Origin: Ehretia macrophylla
Lineage: Eukaryota > Streptophyta > Magnoliopsida > Boraginales > Ehretiaceae
NCBI GenBank assembly: GCA_037974665.1
Contig: CM075780.1
Coordinates: forward strand, 55,097,594 to 55,161,593
Length of the DNA: 64,000 nt
Reading direction: 5' to 3'
Shown piece after piece: positions 26,186-41,966 of the stretch (positions are counted from its first letter, which is position 1; each line of letters opens with the position of its first letter). The notes under the pieces are model-generated. The model saw only the letters and a list, made by a program, of their open reading frames with translations. It searched no databases and was not told the origin of the DNA. A program made the translations under genes and the position numbers.

Positions 26186-27051
26186 TGATAAGCCCTTGGC
26201 CATTCTATCAATGGGGTCTAGACATCATCGGCCCCTTGCCAACCAGTGTCGGCCAAAAGAAGCACGCCTTCGTGGCCGTAGACTACTTCACTAAATGGCC
26301 CGAGGCTGAAGGTGTTGCTAGAATAACAGAAAAGGTAGCTTGGGATTTCGTATGGAAAAGCATCATTTGCCGATTTGGGGTGCCTAAGGTCATCGTCACT
26401 GACCACGGCAAACAATTCGACAGTGCGTACTTTCGAGGCAAATGTGCTGAGATTGGGATCGACCTCAGATTCTCGTCCATTGTTCATCCTCAAAGTAATG
26501 GCCAAGTTGAAAGGACTAACCAAATCATTTTGCAGGGTCTGAAAACCAAGCTGGAGGAAGTAGAGGGCCAATGGGCATCAATTCTTCCAGAAGTGATGTG
26601 GGCTCAGCGGACCAATACCAGCTCGGCGACGGGAGAATCGCCCTTCGAACTGACCTTCGGCACTCAAGCAGTGCTGCCAGTGGAGATCGGGTCTCCGACC
26701 AGTAGAACCCTCCACCATGACCCAGAAATAAACGGAGCACGAATCCGTGAAGAGCTCGACCTCGCCGAAGAGCTCCGAGCTAAAGCTCAAATCAGAATGC
26801 TGGCCAACAAAGCTGCAATTAAAAGAGCCTTTTCTAAACAGGTCAAGCCTAAGCCTATTAAGGTCGGCGACCTCGTACTCAGAAAGGCCATCTTTTTACC
26901 GCGCTCCACTAACAAGCTCTCCCCGACCTGGGAGGGACCCTACGAAGTCATGAAAGAAGTCCGACCCGGGACCTTCTACCTTCGCGACAAGAACGGAAAA
27001 CTGTTAAAAAATGCATGGCATTCAGAGCATTTGAAGAGGTATTTTGTCTAA
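26124..27051 (+). CDS. Tat element integrase core, frame-shifted from pol
   Basis: In the frame one base away, homology resumes near 26,124 with the CDTC part of the zinc-binding motif and continues into the catalytic core. From the methionine codon at 26,170, the DDE triad is visible as D18 (GLDIIGP), D78 (VTDHGKQFDS) and E114 (SNGQVERTNQ), with the 35-residue D-to-E spacing expected for retroviral-type integrases. The C-terminal part contains VGDLVLRKA and ends HLKRYFV, the usual Tat/gypsy terminus. Integrase would insert the cDNA in the nucleus. It has no plausible start of its own, so it is expressed only if the frame is rescued. Confidence 0.92.
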
Positions 27052-27052
27052 A

Positions 27053-27125
27053 GACGGCCCCGAGCCGGAATATTTTGTAAACGGCCCCGAGCCAAAGTAT
27101 TTTGTAAAGGCCCCGGGCCGAAACA
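27053..27125. repeat. Three 24-30-bp GC-rich tandem repeats after integrase
   Basis: GGCCCCGAGCCGGAATATTTTGTAAA-type units recur three times immediately after the pol stop. Each has a CCCCGAGCC core followed by ATTTTGTAA (the last unit is degenerate). Confidence 0.75.
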
Positions 27126-27735
27126 TTACTTGTACAAATTCAATGCAATGCAATTTTGTAAACTAGTGCGAATGCCCAACCTGGGAACAGGTACACAAAC
27201 CAGCACAATGCCCGACTCGGGCCCAAGTGCTACAACTACAAAAATTACTCTAACTCGGATTAACGCAGTGGCCACGTGTAATCACGAAGTAAACCAGCTC
27301 GGACTAAATTCCAGCTCGGGTATAATCAATAACAGATTGATTAAATTTGCCAGTTCGGATTATGTTCCAACTCGGCGTATCCCGGCTTTAGGTCGGTATA
27401 TTTGTCAACATTAATTTGACCAATTTTGTAACGGACTGACGAGTTCGATTAGGTAACAATTATAAAGTTACCCCTATTATTCCGGCTCGGATTGGGATGG
27501 TAAAAGGTTAACCACGTCCAGCTCGGTTCATTAAAACTTTAAGTTTGAATGGTCCATTTGAATTGGTCCGACCCCACTTACTTGAGTAAAAATTTGCGAC
27601 AAGAAAAGTACGTATACAAACTTAACTAAAACGCAAATGAAGGTAAAACAAATATCTCATTAAAGTCGAAAGATAATTACAAAAGCCCAGCTCGGGCAAG
27701 ATTACAATAACCCTACTAGAGAAACACTTCAAAAT
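27126..27735. other. Non-coding spacer of the Tat element
   Basis: Lies between integrase and the 3' end of the antisense gene. The motif CAGCTCGG or its variants (CCAGCTCGG, AACTCGG, GGCTCGG) recurs many times. A 94-codon plus-strand frame at 27,130-27,414 resembles nothing and is not called. Confidence 0.6.
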
Positions 27736-28354
27736 CTATTTCTGCGCAACGGCGGAGATGGTGGCCTCAGCTTCATCCCCAACTTGGTCCAGGCCCTGCT
27801 GGACAAACTCAGTGACCTCCTTGGCTTGGGTTATCAGGTCGGACGGAAGCTCGGGGATCTCCCAAAATTCTGGCGGCGGAACCTCCAAGATCTCGATGTA
27901 GTCGTTCTTGGAGGCTGGGAAAAAAGTCTTCACTCTCTCCCGAGCCGCAACTTGACCTCGGAAGTAGAACTCCATTTCCGCGTACTTCGCCATGGGCCCC
28001 GCCTTCCGTGGCCAACCAATCCACCGCCGCGTCGCTGGTCTTGAAGGCCTCCACTGCCTTCTCCCCCTGGACGCCGACCCGCTCCACCAGATCCTTTAAC
28101 TTAGCCTTTTCCTTCCGTTTTTCTCGCTTATAGCGGTCGACGTCCTTGGCCGCGGCTTCGCGTCGGTCCTTCTCCAGGTCCAGCTCCTTCTTCAGGCGTT
28201 CGACCTCCGCCGAATCAGCTTTCTGCCTTTGAGCGGCCTCCTCCCTCACGGTCTGAAGCTCGGTTCGGGCATCAACATATCGCTGCTCGAGCTCGACGCA
28301 GTGAGTCTGGGCCTTGATAAGGAAGTTGGGGGCAGAGAGGATATGGGACTCGGC
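27736..28354 (-). CDS. Antisense gene of the Tat element, coiled-coil exon (frameshifted)
   Basis: Minus-strand exon beginning AESHILSAPNFL at 28,354 directly after an ACAG acceptor. It encodes a strongly charged heptad-rich coiled coil (about 100 residues, rich in E, K, R and L, e.g. VERLKKELDLEKDRREAA). Near 27,990 the frame must change by one base: upstream frame reads DWLATEGGAHGEV, while MAKYAEMEFYFRGQVAARE continues in the next frame to a stop at 27,736. The second frame carries a coherent C-terminus (PPPEFWEIPELPSDL). The coiled coil suggests oligomerisation. Function is unknown. Confidence 0.75.
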
Positions 28355-28428
28355 CTGTTCAGCAGAAAGTAAAAACAATCAGCCGAGCTAAAAATACAAC
28401 CTTAAACAGGAGATGGTTAAGGACTTAC
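28355..28428 (-). other. 74-bp intron in the antisense gene
   Basis: Donor ACT/GTAAGT and acceptor GAACAG/GCC join two antisense frames exactly in phase (IVT followed by AESHIL). This is good internal evidence that the antisense gene is transcribed and spliced. Confidence 0.75.
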
Positions 28429-28830
28429 AGTGACTATGGTCGTCCTCAAGTCGAGCGAAAGTTGCTCCACCGGGACCGTTGCCAGCTTAAGGTCATGATC
28501 CACCTTGGACGCCTCCATAAAGTTTTTATCGGGAGGGCTCACCTCCGTTGCCTTGCCCTTCCCAGAATGCTTGGGCCGAGGCCGCTTTCTGCTCTCAGGT
28601 CGGGATGAAGAGCGCTCGGGGATCGCTAGGCCCGGACCCGATTTCTTTGGCAAAGGGGACCCCGAAGCCCCTTTTGAAGAGACCTGGGGACCGACCTCCC
28701 GCCCTTGGCCGCTGGGGCGCTGCCTTTGACCTTGGCCAGTACCGCTCAGTCCTGACCGAGCTGATGCGTCGCCACTGACCTCACTCTTCCTCCGCACTTG
28801 GGCGTATGCAAGTTTCCTCATGTCCGCCAT
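28429..28830 (-). CDS. Antisense gene of the Tat element, basic linker exon
   Basis: About 133 codons reading MADMRKLAYAQVRRK, then a long Ser/Gly/Pro/Arg/Lys-rich low-complexity region with a basic run (ESRKRPRPKHSGKGK) that could act as a nuclear localisation signal, ending in VPVEQLSLDLRTTIVT before a GTAAGT donor. Upstream is a TTTTGCAG acceptor, but joining it to the GTGAGT donor of the 399-residue exon puts the two out of phase by one base. Either an AG 17 bp further in is used or the junction carries an indel. The LDL within SLDLR resembles an EAR-type motif, but only weakly. Confidence 0.65.
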
Positions 28831-28873
28831 ATCTGCAAAAAGCAGAGTAAATAGGTAAAAATGAGTCGAAGAC

Positions 28874-30073
28874 TCACCTCAAAAAACTATTAAACAGGAC
28901 GGGGAGGTCGGACGCCAATCCTGCAAACTGACCATCTTCTGTGTTAGACCCATAATCTCCTTCCTGGTCGGGAATCAAGTGGGGATGATCCCTCGAGAGG
29001 TCGGGCTCCCGACCGAACAACTTGGAATCCCAGATTCGCTCCCATTTCAGCACGCTGTCAATGTCTATCAGCATCCCGGGCGCGGGCTTGAGCACTGCAA
29101 CTTCTTTAAGCTCTTCCTTCGAGAGCTTAGGGTCATCGTTAGCGGTTTTCCTCAGGCTCGGGAGCCAGTCCAGCCTGCATCCAGGATTCACAGACGACTC
29201 CACCCAATAATAGTCATTATGCCAGCCCTTGTTAGAGGAGTGCCACTTGGTGAATATGGAGTTGCCGACCCGAGCTGCGAAGTGGAACCACCCTGGCTGC
29301 TTCGGGTTGGGTTTACACACGAAGAAATGTCTGAACCGACGCAAGGTCGGCTCCACTCCCTTCTCCAAGCAGAACACGTAGAAGGCCACCATTATGGCCC
29401 AACCATTCGGTGACATCTGACCCGGGCTGAGCTCGAAATAGTTCAGAATTCTAATGATGAAGCCAGGGAGGGGGAGTTGGATGACGTCGAAAGCCAGATC
29501 ATATATGGTGTAGTGGTTGGCTGGGGGATAACACGCCGATTCTTGCCGACCTGGAACCTTCAGCTTGTGATGCCGGTCAATCGACCAGTTCCTCAGCCTT
29601 GCGTTCGCCATCTGCACTGTAGAATGGCACTCGCGCTTGCAGCAGGCAAACAGCTGCTCGATCCTCTTCCCTCGGATTGAAGAAGCGCTGGCTGAAGCCG
29701 AGCTTTGAGGTTGAACAGCACTGACTGGGACAGCCTCGATCGGCTCAGTGCCAGAGACCCCGGCTAAGAACTCTTGCGGTATCTCGATGCCCTCCAGTCG
29801 ATTCAGCGGCTCCTCGTCCTCCCCGTCATCGAATTCTCCCAGGTCGGCCAGAGGGTCCTCCTCTGCTTCCTCTCGCACCAATCTGACCCCAATAATTTGG
29901 TAGTCGTCGTCGCTCTCCTCGCGATTGGGTTTCCGAGCCAGCCCTGAGGACGTGCTGGTGCTCTCTCCGCCACGGATCCTGTTCGAGGTAGATGCCGAGC
30001 TCGGCGGACTTTCATCTCCACCATAGGACCTTACTTCCATAGCCTGAGAATCTTCTGATTCCGACCTCCCCAT
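28874..30073 (-). CDS. Antisense gene of the Tat element, putative plant transposon domain
   Basis: A 399-residue minus-strand frame. The first 150 residues are acidic and Ser-rich (EESDDDYQIIG, LGEFDDGEDEEP). Residues about 188-295 match the style of the plant 'putative gypsy-type transposon' domain (Pfam Transposase_28, PF04195), with LPLPGFIIRILNYFELSPGQ, NGWAIMVAFYVFC, RRFRHFFVCKP, GWFHFAAR and SNKGWHNDYYWVE. These domains occur next to Tat retrotransposons; despite the Pfam name no transposase activity is shown. A donor GTGAGT sits at the 3' end (28,877-28,872), and a TATA box lies about 220 bp upstream of the ATG. Gag-like, nuclear or regulatory roles are all possible. Confidence 0.8.
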   Translation of the reverse strand: MGRSESEDSQAMEVRSYGGDESPPSSASTSNRIRGGESTSTSSGLARKPNREESDDDYQIIGVRLVREEAEEDPLADLGEFDDGEDEEPLNRLEGIEIPQEFLAGVSGTEPIEAVPVSAVQPQSSASASASSIRGKRIEQLFACCKRECHSTVQMANARLRNWSIDRHHKLKVPGRQESACYPPANHYTIYDLAFDVIQLPLPGFIIRILNYFELSPGQMSPNGWAIMVAFYVFCLEKGVEPTLRRFRHFFVCKPNPKQPGWFHFAARVGNSIFTKWHSSNKGWHNDYYWVESSVNPGCRLDWLPSLRKTANDDPKLSKEELKEVAVLKPAPGMLIDIDSVLKWERIWDSKLFGREPDLSRDHPHLIPDQEGDYGSNTEDGQFAGLASDLPVLFNSFLR

Positions 30074-30293
30074 CCTGTCTACAGCAAATATAAATGTACA
30101 GGAATGACTAAAGGGAGTCGGGACGTACCTAATGCTCTTAACTGCGGAGTATGGCCGACTAAGCTGGGTCCGAGCTGAATTATCCCTAGAAGATTCTTTC
30201 TGAGCTAGTTGCGTCCGACCACTCTAGTGTCCGACCTGAATTCCTTGGGAAATTGAAAGCGAAGCGTGAAGTGAATCTCGGAGAATATGGCCC

Positions 30294-30301
30294 TATTTAT
30301 A
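30294..30301 (-). promoter_or_regulatory. TATA box for the antisense gene
   Basis: The minus strand reads CCTATAAATAGGG, a consensus plant TATA box, about 220 bp before the ATG at 30,073. Confidence 0.75.
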
Positions 30302-30360
30302 GGCTCCCTTGAAAGTCGCCTCGGGAAGACCAAACGTCGCGTCTCGCCAGAACCGCCAGG

Positions 30361-30401
30361 TGACGTGGCATCCATCCGTTGGGCATGCACCGCTGACGTG
30401 G
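30361..30401 (-). promoter_or_regulatory. Paired CCACGTCA motifs upstream of the antisense TATA
   Basis: TGACGTGG occurs at 30,361-30,368 and 30,394-30,401 (CCACGTCA on the minus strand), 60-110 bp upstream of the antisense TATA box. This is the bZIP-type ACGT hexamer also found in the H2B promoter here. Binding is inferred. Confidence 0.6.
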
Positions 30402-30482
30402 CCATCTCTACTCTATCGAGGTCGGGCACCTACAGCTCGGGATGAACTTCTATCTCTAGATCTCACCCTCTCGATCTCGACT

Positions 30483-30497
30483 TGGGGGGGGGGGAAT
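30483..30497 (+). other. Polypurine tract
   Basis: A run of 12 G followed by AAT ends directly at the 3' LTR start, the position of the plus-strand primer. Confidence 0.85.
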
Positions 30498-30969
30498 TGA
30501 CGAGGGGGTCCCGAGCTGATCGAAGTGAGCAGACCATTCGGAGCTGAGATGGGCTAATCCGCGCTCCGTTGACAGCGCATTCAGCTCAATGTCCAACGTA
30601 GATGATTGACCTGACCCTGTTAACCCCGACCTCAGTTCCAGCTGTTCCGATGGGACATAAAGCACTGATGGGACATAAAGCTGCATCGCATTAAATACTG
30701 TCAGACCCGAACTTAGTATAAATAGAGCCCCACCCTCTTCATTTAAGGGCTCTCTCTCGCTATTAAAGGCTCTCAACTACTTTACCAGCTCGGACATACT
30801 AATCATTCGCACGCTTGAGGGGAAAATCCGGGTCATCACCGCCTTTTCCTTACTTTCCTTGTGCAGGTCCGATAGCCGACCAAAAAAGTACAGCTCGGAG
30901 GCCGACCTAAGAAATCCAGCTCGGCTAAAGCAGCTCCCAAATTCAACTGTGAGACTTTCAACCTCGACA
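30498..30969 (+). repeat. 3' LTR of the Tat element
   Basis: Starts TGACGAGG and ends CCTCGACA like the 5' copy. TATA box at 30,717-30,724. It lacks 2 bp present in the 5' LTR (ATCACC-GCC) and differs by about 14 substitutions. Confidence 0.97.
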
Positions 30970-30974
30970 CTCAT

Positions 30975-33960
30975 AATTTTGTTCCTTCCTCATACTACAA
31001 TCTTACCCAATGTCTCTCTCCATCGGCAATTACAGTCATTTTTTATTTTTATAAATTAAAAAAAAATTTAAATCGTACAATACATATAAAATGTTCTCAA
31101 TAAGAATTAATTTCATAACTTATCACACTTACAACGAGAAGTATACTATTAGACCAAAGGCCAAGTGGTAGCAATTATAGTATTTGCTTATGGAAAAATG
31201 GTTTTTTGACATCATCTTCTTTATTATGACAAAAAAAAAAAATCATCTTCTTTATGCGAGACTATTACTCTTAGACATAAGACACTTTTCTTGTCCTTCT
31301 CCTTTCATTTGCATAGCTTTCACTTTGATAAATCGAGCATTTTAAACAATTATGTACAGTAAACACCTCGTCTATACCGTTTGCTTGATTGGTGAAGAAA
31401 ATCCGAACCCATAACTTAAATATCTTGGTATAAGGGTATTAATGCTTTCGATTCTTTTATAACATCGATGATCTCATAATGTTATGAGAAGATATTAAAC
31501 CATTAATTATTTAATTTAATAATAATAAATTAAAAACATTTATTTTTTTATTAACAATATTTTATTACCGTTAAATTAAATAATTAATAATTTACATTTT
31601 CTTTTAAATCGTAACATCGGCAGGATCCAAATTATCTCTTACGTTAGTTACATTAGAGCCTAGAGGTAGAGTTGGCCAATGTTTGCCTTGAAGCAACCAA
31701 TCATTTTCCAGGCAGTTATGGTTGGGTTGGGTGAAACTAACTATGCTTTCCTTGTTTGCTAAATTGTACCTTAACGACTTCCCCGTTTGTATGACCTGGC
31801 CTCCTGCTCAGAACAAGCAACACTTGAGATGAATTTGTCTTCCACTAGGTTGAGAGGAAGAGGTGGAGCCCACTTGTATCTGAACCGATTGTCAATAGAA
31901 GTGGGACGTAAGACTCTTAGTTCTTCATAAGTGAAAATATAAAACATAATATTGCAATACAATTTGAGATAACCTACAAGAAAATAGTGGGGTTCAATAC
32001 TGTGGGATAATTTCAACGATCAAGTCAATGATTGTTAAATATAAAATTTCAGATTGAATGATATAAAGAAGGTGAGAGTGGTTAGAATCGGTTATTCTTT
32101 ACTTATTGAGGAATGAGATATTTATATTATTTTTAAAAAAAATCCTTTGAGTTTTACGGGCGCGTGACTGCCTATCCCCAAGGTCTACTTTAGCTGTGAA
32201 AGGAAATCTTCTTTTGATAGGACCCCTAATTTTCGACTCTCACGCATAACATCCCCACCTTATGTGAGAGTTCAAGAGCCTTCTTAGGATGTTGTGGTCG
32301 GAAATTTGACCAATATCAGGTTGTAACAGGAACAAGGTGTAATTTTACCACACATCTCACTCATTGTATACACTTAGACTCTGTTTGGCTTAACTTTTAG
32401 AAGATTAAAAGCGCTTTATGTGAGTTTAGAAGCTGAATTAACTTATTTGACCAACTTTGAAAGTGCTTTTAAGTAAAAGTTGAAGCTGAAAAAAGTTAAA
32501 AAATAAGAAGCTCCAAATTGGAGCTTTTCAAAAAAGGTTTATGCGAAGTTATTTTTACATAATGTGAGAAACTATTTTTCTTTTTCTTTCCCAAATATAC
32601 CCCTTCATCTTTTTCAAAGTCCAATATTACAATCAAATTTTTTAAAAACTCAACGTTGCTCAACACAGAACAAATAGTCAACGACTTTTGTTTAACAACA
32701 CTTCTAACAAAAACTCTACTCTAAAAACTTTTCAGCTCAAAAACTAAAATTTCATAATTAGACTAAACATAATCTTATCCCTTTCCTCTTTATTGGGGAA
32801 CTTATGTTCTTCCATTTTTCATATAAAACGACCGAAAAAAATTGGGTGCTACACTCTTTCTCTTAATTGATTTAGTCATTTACAACCTATTTTGTCCAGC
32901 ATATTAGATACTAATTCTGATCCTACAAGAATACTATAAACTATTGACATTGTTGTTCAATTATTAGTTAGTTTTATTCTCGACCAAAATAAAAGTATAT
33001 CCACTTGTGGTAACATTATTGTAATTGTTTTCCAATTATTAATATAGTTTTATTTTCGACCAAAACAAAAATAACTCTACTTCGTAGTAACACTCCGTGA
33101 AGGGAAAAATTGTTTCATAGTCAATAGATTATACTTTCAGTGGGATCATTATTTGTCCATTTTCTTTCTTACATATAGGATTAGAAAAAAGTCGATATCA
33201 TTTATGGGCAGATATTATAATGTTATAAAAGTAACCAAAAAGAATAATTATGTAAGACAATATGAATTATTAATTATTAAAATTAAATAATTTACTCTCA
33301 CTTCACAGTACTGTTAAAATGTTCATATTCCTCATATATAATAAGTTCAAAGGACAATTCAACAAAAAAAAAAAAAAACAAGTCCATAGGGCATCAAAGA
33401 ATATTTCTCGCGTAATAAAGTCTTACAACCGACCCTAACTCAAGCAATGTTCTATTGTAAAATAATAAAAAATTTTAAGTTCGAATCATGATTAAATTTT
33501 AGGTGACGAAATAAGTTGATCAGAAATGATGAACAATCATGGTCGAAGCTAGCCTCTAACCAATAGGCTAGCAGTAAACTTGACTACAGCGAAACGCTTA
33601 TCAAGCACGAAGGAAAGGGCCTTCGCCACGTGAGCCATATGCGAGAGAACTCGTACGTAGTGTTATAAACAAAAAAAAAAAAGAAAAGAAAAAAAAAGTC
33701 TTACAATCAGACAACCAATTAGCAACCGACAAGCTAAAGGGGAAAAGTTTTAAACATTTCACATGTGCTAGTGAGCGCGTCGGCACATGAATATTCCCCT
33801 CCATTCCGACCTTTTACTTATTAATTTCTTCAGCGCGCAAATTGCTAGCGTGCGCAGGGGAGAGCACGGCGCACATTAAAAAGAAAAAGAACAAAAAGTA
33901 AGGTGAAAAAGAGTCGCAAACTGAAAAAGGTGCGCATAGTAGCCCCAGCCACTCTAACGA
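30975..33960. other. Gene-free interval with repeat debris
   Basis: No coding frame recognised. 32,107-32,210 (GAGGAATGAGATATTTATAT...) matches 50,858-50,965, a dispersed repeat. 32,385-32,770 contains a degenerate inverted-repeat block (ACTCTGTTTGGCTTAAC...) with a segment (AGAAGCTCCAAAT) repeated at the right edge of the window near 63,928. Confidence 0.5.
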
Positions 33961-33993
33961 ACACTGTACCGATCAAGCTCTGTCTCTTATTTG

Positions 33994-34130
33994 GTAAATT
34001 TACTGTCTAATTTAGCTTTTTCTTTTTTCAATTCCCTGAAAAAAAATGCCTGATCTGTATATATATATATATTGTATTTGTTTAGTTATATGATTTGAAT
34101 TTATTATTTTTTTTGTAATTGATTTTGCAG
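33994..34130 (+). other. Probable 5'UTR intron of the Rab gene
   Basis: A pyrimidine-rich leader ending TTATTTG is followed by GTAAAT at 33,994. TGATTTTGCAG ends at 34,130 and a 97-nt leader then leads to the ATG. Plausible but without transcript evidence. Confidence 0.45.
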
Positions 34131-34227
34131 AGGTGTGTATAAATAGATAGATATATATATATATATACACGTAAAAAGTTTTAGGGCTTTGTTTTTTGGA
34201 AGAAGTGAAGTGAATTGATTGGTTCAA

Positions 34228-41092
<6,865 letters not shown>

Positions 41093-41966
41093 GAGAACAA
41101 TGGAGGAAACAAAGGCGCTTTGGAGGTGCTACACTGCGAAGAAAAAGTAAAAGAAGAAAAGCTAATCTTAATGACCTGCCAGGGGCTTGTAATTTGCAAG
41201 AATTCCATTCTTTTAGAGCTTGTTTTAGCGTGTGAAAGATTTGTGTTATTGATCAAGAATTCTATTTAGTGTTTAATACTTTCTGCAGAGTTTCTCTTCT
41301 CAGTGTGACTTGTACCAAGTTTAAAGATACATAAATGACTTAGTGTGACTTGTACCAAGTTTAAAGATATATAAATGACTTAACATTTTGAGCAGTTGTC
41401 TTCTATATCTAAACTGAGTCCATGTGGATAGACTCGAAACTGAAATAACGTTATACTATAAAGAAAAAGATTTAATGGTGGTAAATTGTTATAGTCTTTT
41501 CGTGGGTCTTTACACCATGGAAAAAGAAGGAAAAGCAACAAGGTAGGAGGAAAAAGAAACGAAAGAAGAAAACATAAAAGGAAAAAGAAAGGCAACTGAT
41601 CTGTCAGTTCGATCACTGGCCAACATCAACTTAGAAACCATTCAGAAAACTTGCAATTTGTAAATGGGTTCCGAAACTGATAATTCCATATCTATTGACA
41701 AAATTATTCAACAATTCCAATTCAAGAGACAAAAGTTTCATCAGGACAATATATCGTTTTACACCGGTCGGTCGCCCTCGATTTTTCATCTATATTAACA
41801 GGGACGCCACATCTTTCTCACAAACTGATACCAGCTTCTCCATGAACTTTTCCAATCTCAAAGTACTTGAAGCATCAATTTTCCTACAGCAAATACATAA
41901 CTTACCAAAGGAACACCCCTATGTACATGAAAGAGCATCTCCTATCTTACATTATGAGTACCACTG
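41093..41966. other. Convergent intergenic region (3' ends of Rab and Tify-binding-like genes)
   Basis: Holds the 3'UTRs of both genes. No coding frame; the 40-bp duplication is the only structure noted. Confidence 0.55.
41302..41381. repeat. 40-bp tandem repeat, two copies
   Basis: AGTGTGACTTGTACCAAGTT and the following 20 bp occur twice back to back with one difference, within the presumed 3'UTR or downstream region of the Rab gene. Confidence 0.85.

Larger units (their letters stand above)
21229..30974 (+). mobile_element. Full-length Ty3/gypsy retrotransposon, Tat lineage
   Basis: The element is bounded by the 5-bp target duplication CTCAT (21,229-21,233 and 30,970-30,974) and LTRs of 474 and 472 bp that begin TGACGAGG and end CCTCGACA. 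By eye the LTRs differ at about 14 positions plus one 2-bp indel, about 97% identity, so the insertion is fairly recent. Order inside: primer-binding site, gag-protease, reverse transcriptase, RNase H, a second archaeal-type RNase H, integrase, a non-coding spacer, an antisense gene, polypurine tract, 3' LTR. A second RNase H and extra antisense gene before the 3' LTR are hallmarks of the Tat group (Ogre, Retand, Grande). Two lesions in pol make this copy probably non-autonomous. Confidence 0.95.

Noticed and set aside
27130..27414. 94-codon sense frame after integrase
   Set aside because: No similarity to Tat accessory proteins, and composition is like the surrounding spacer.
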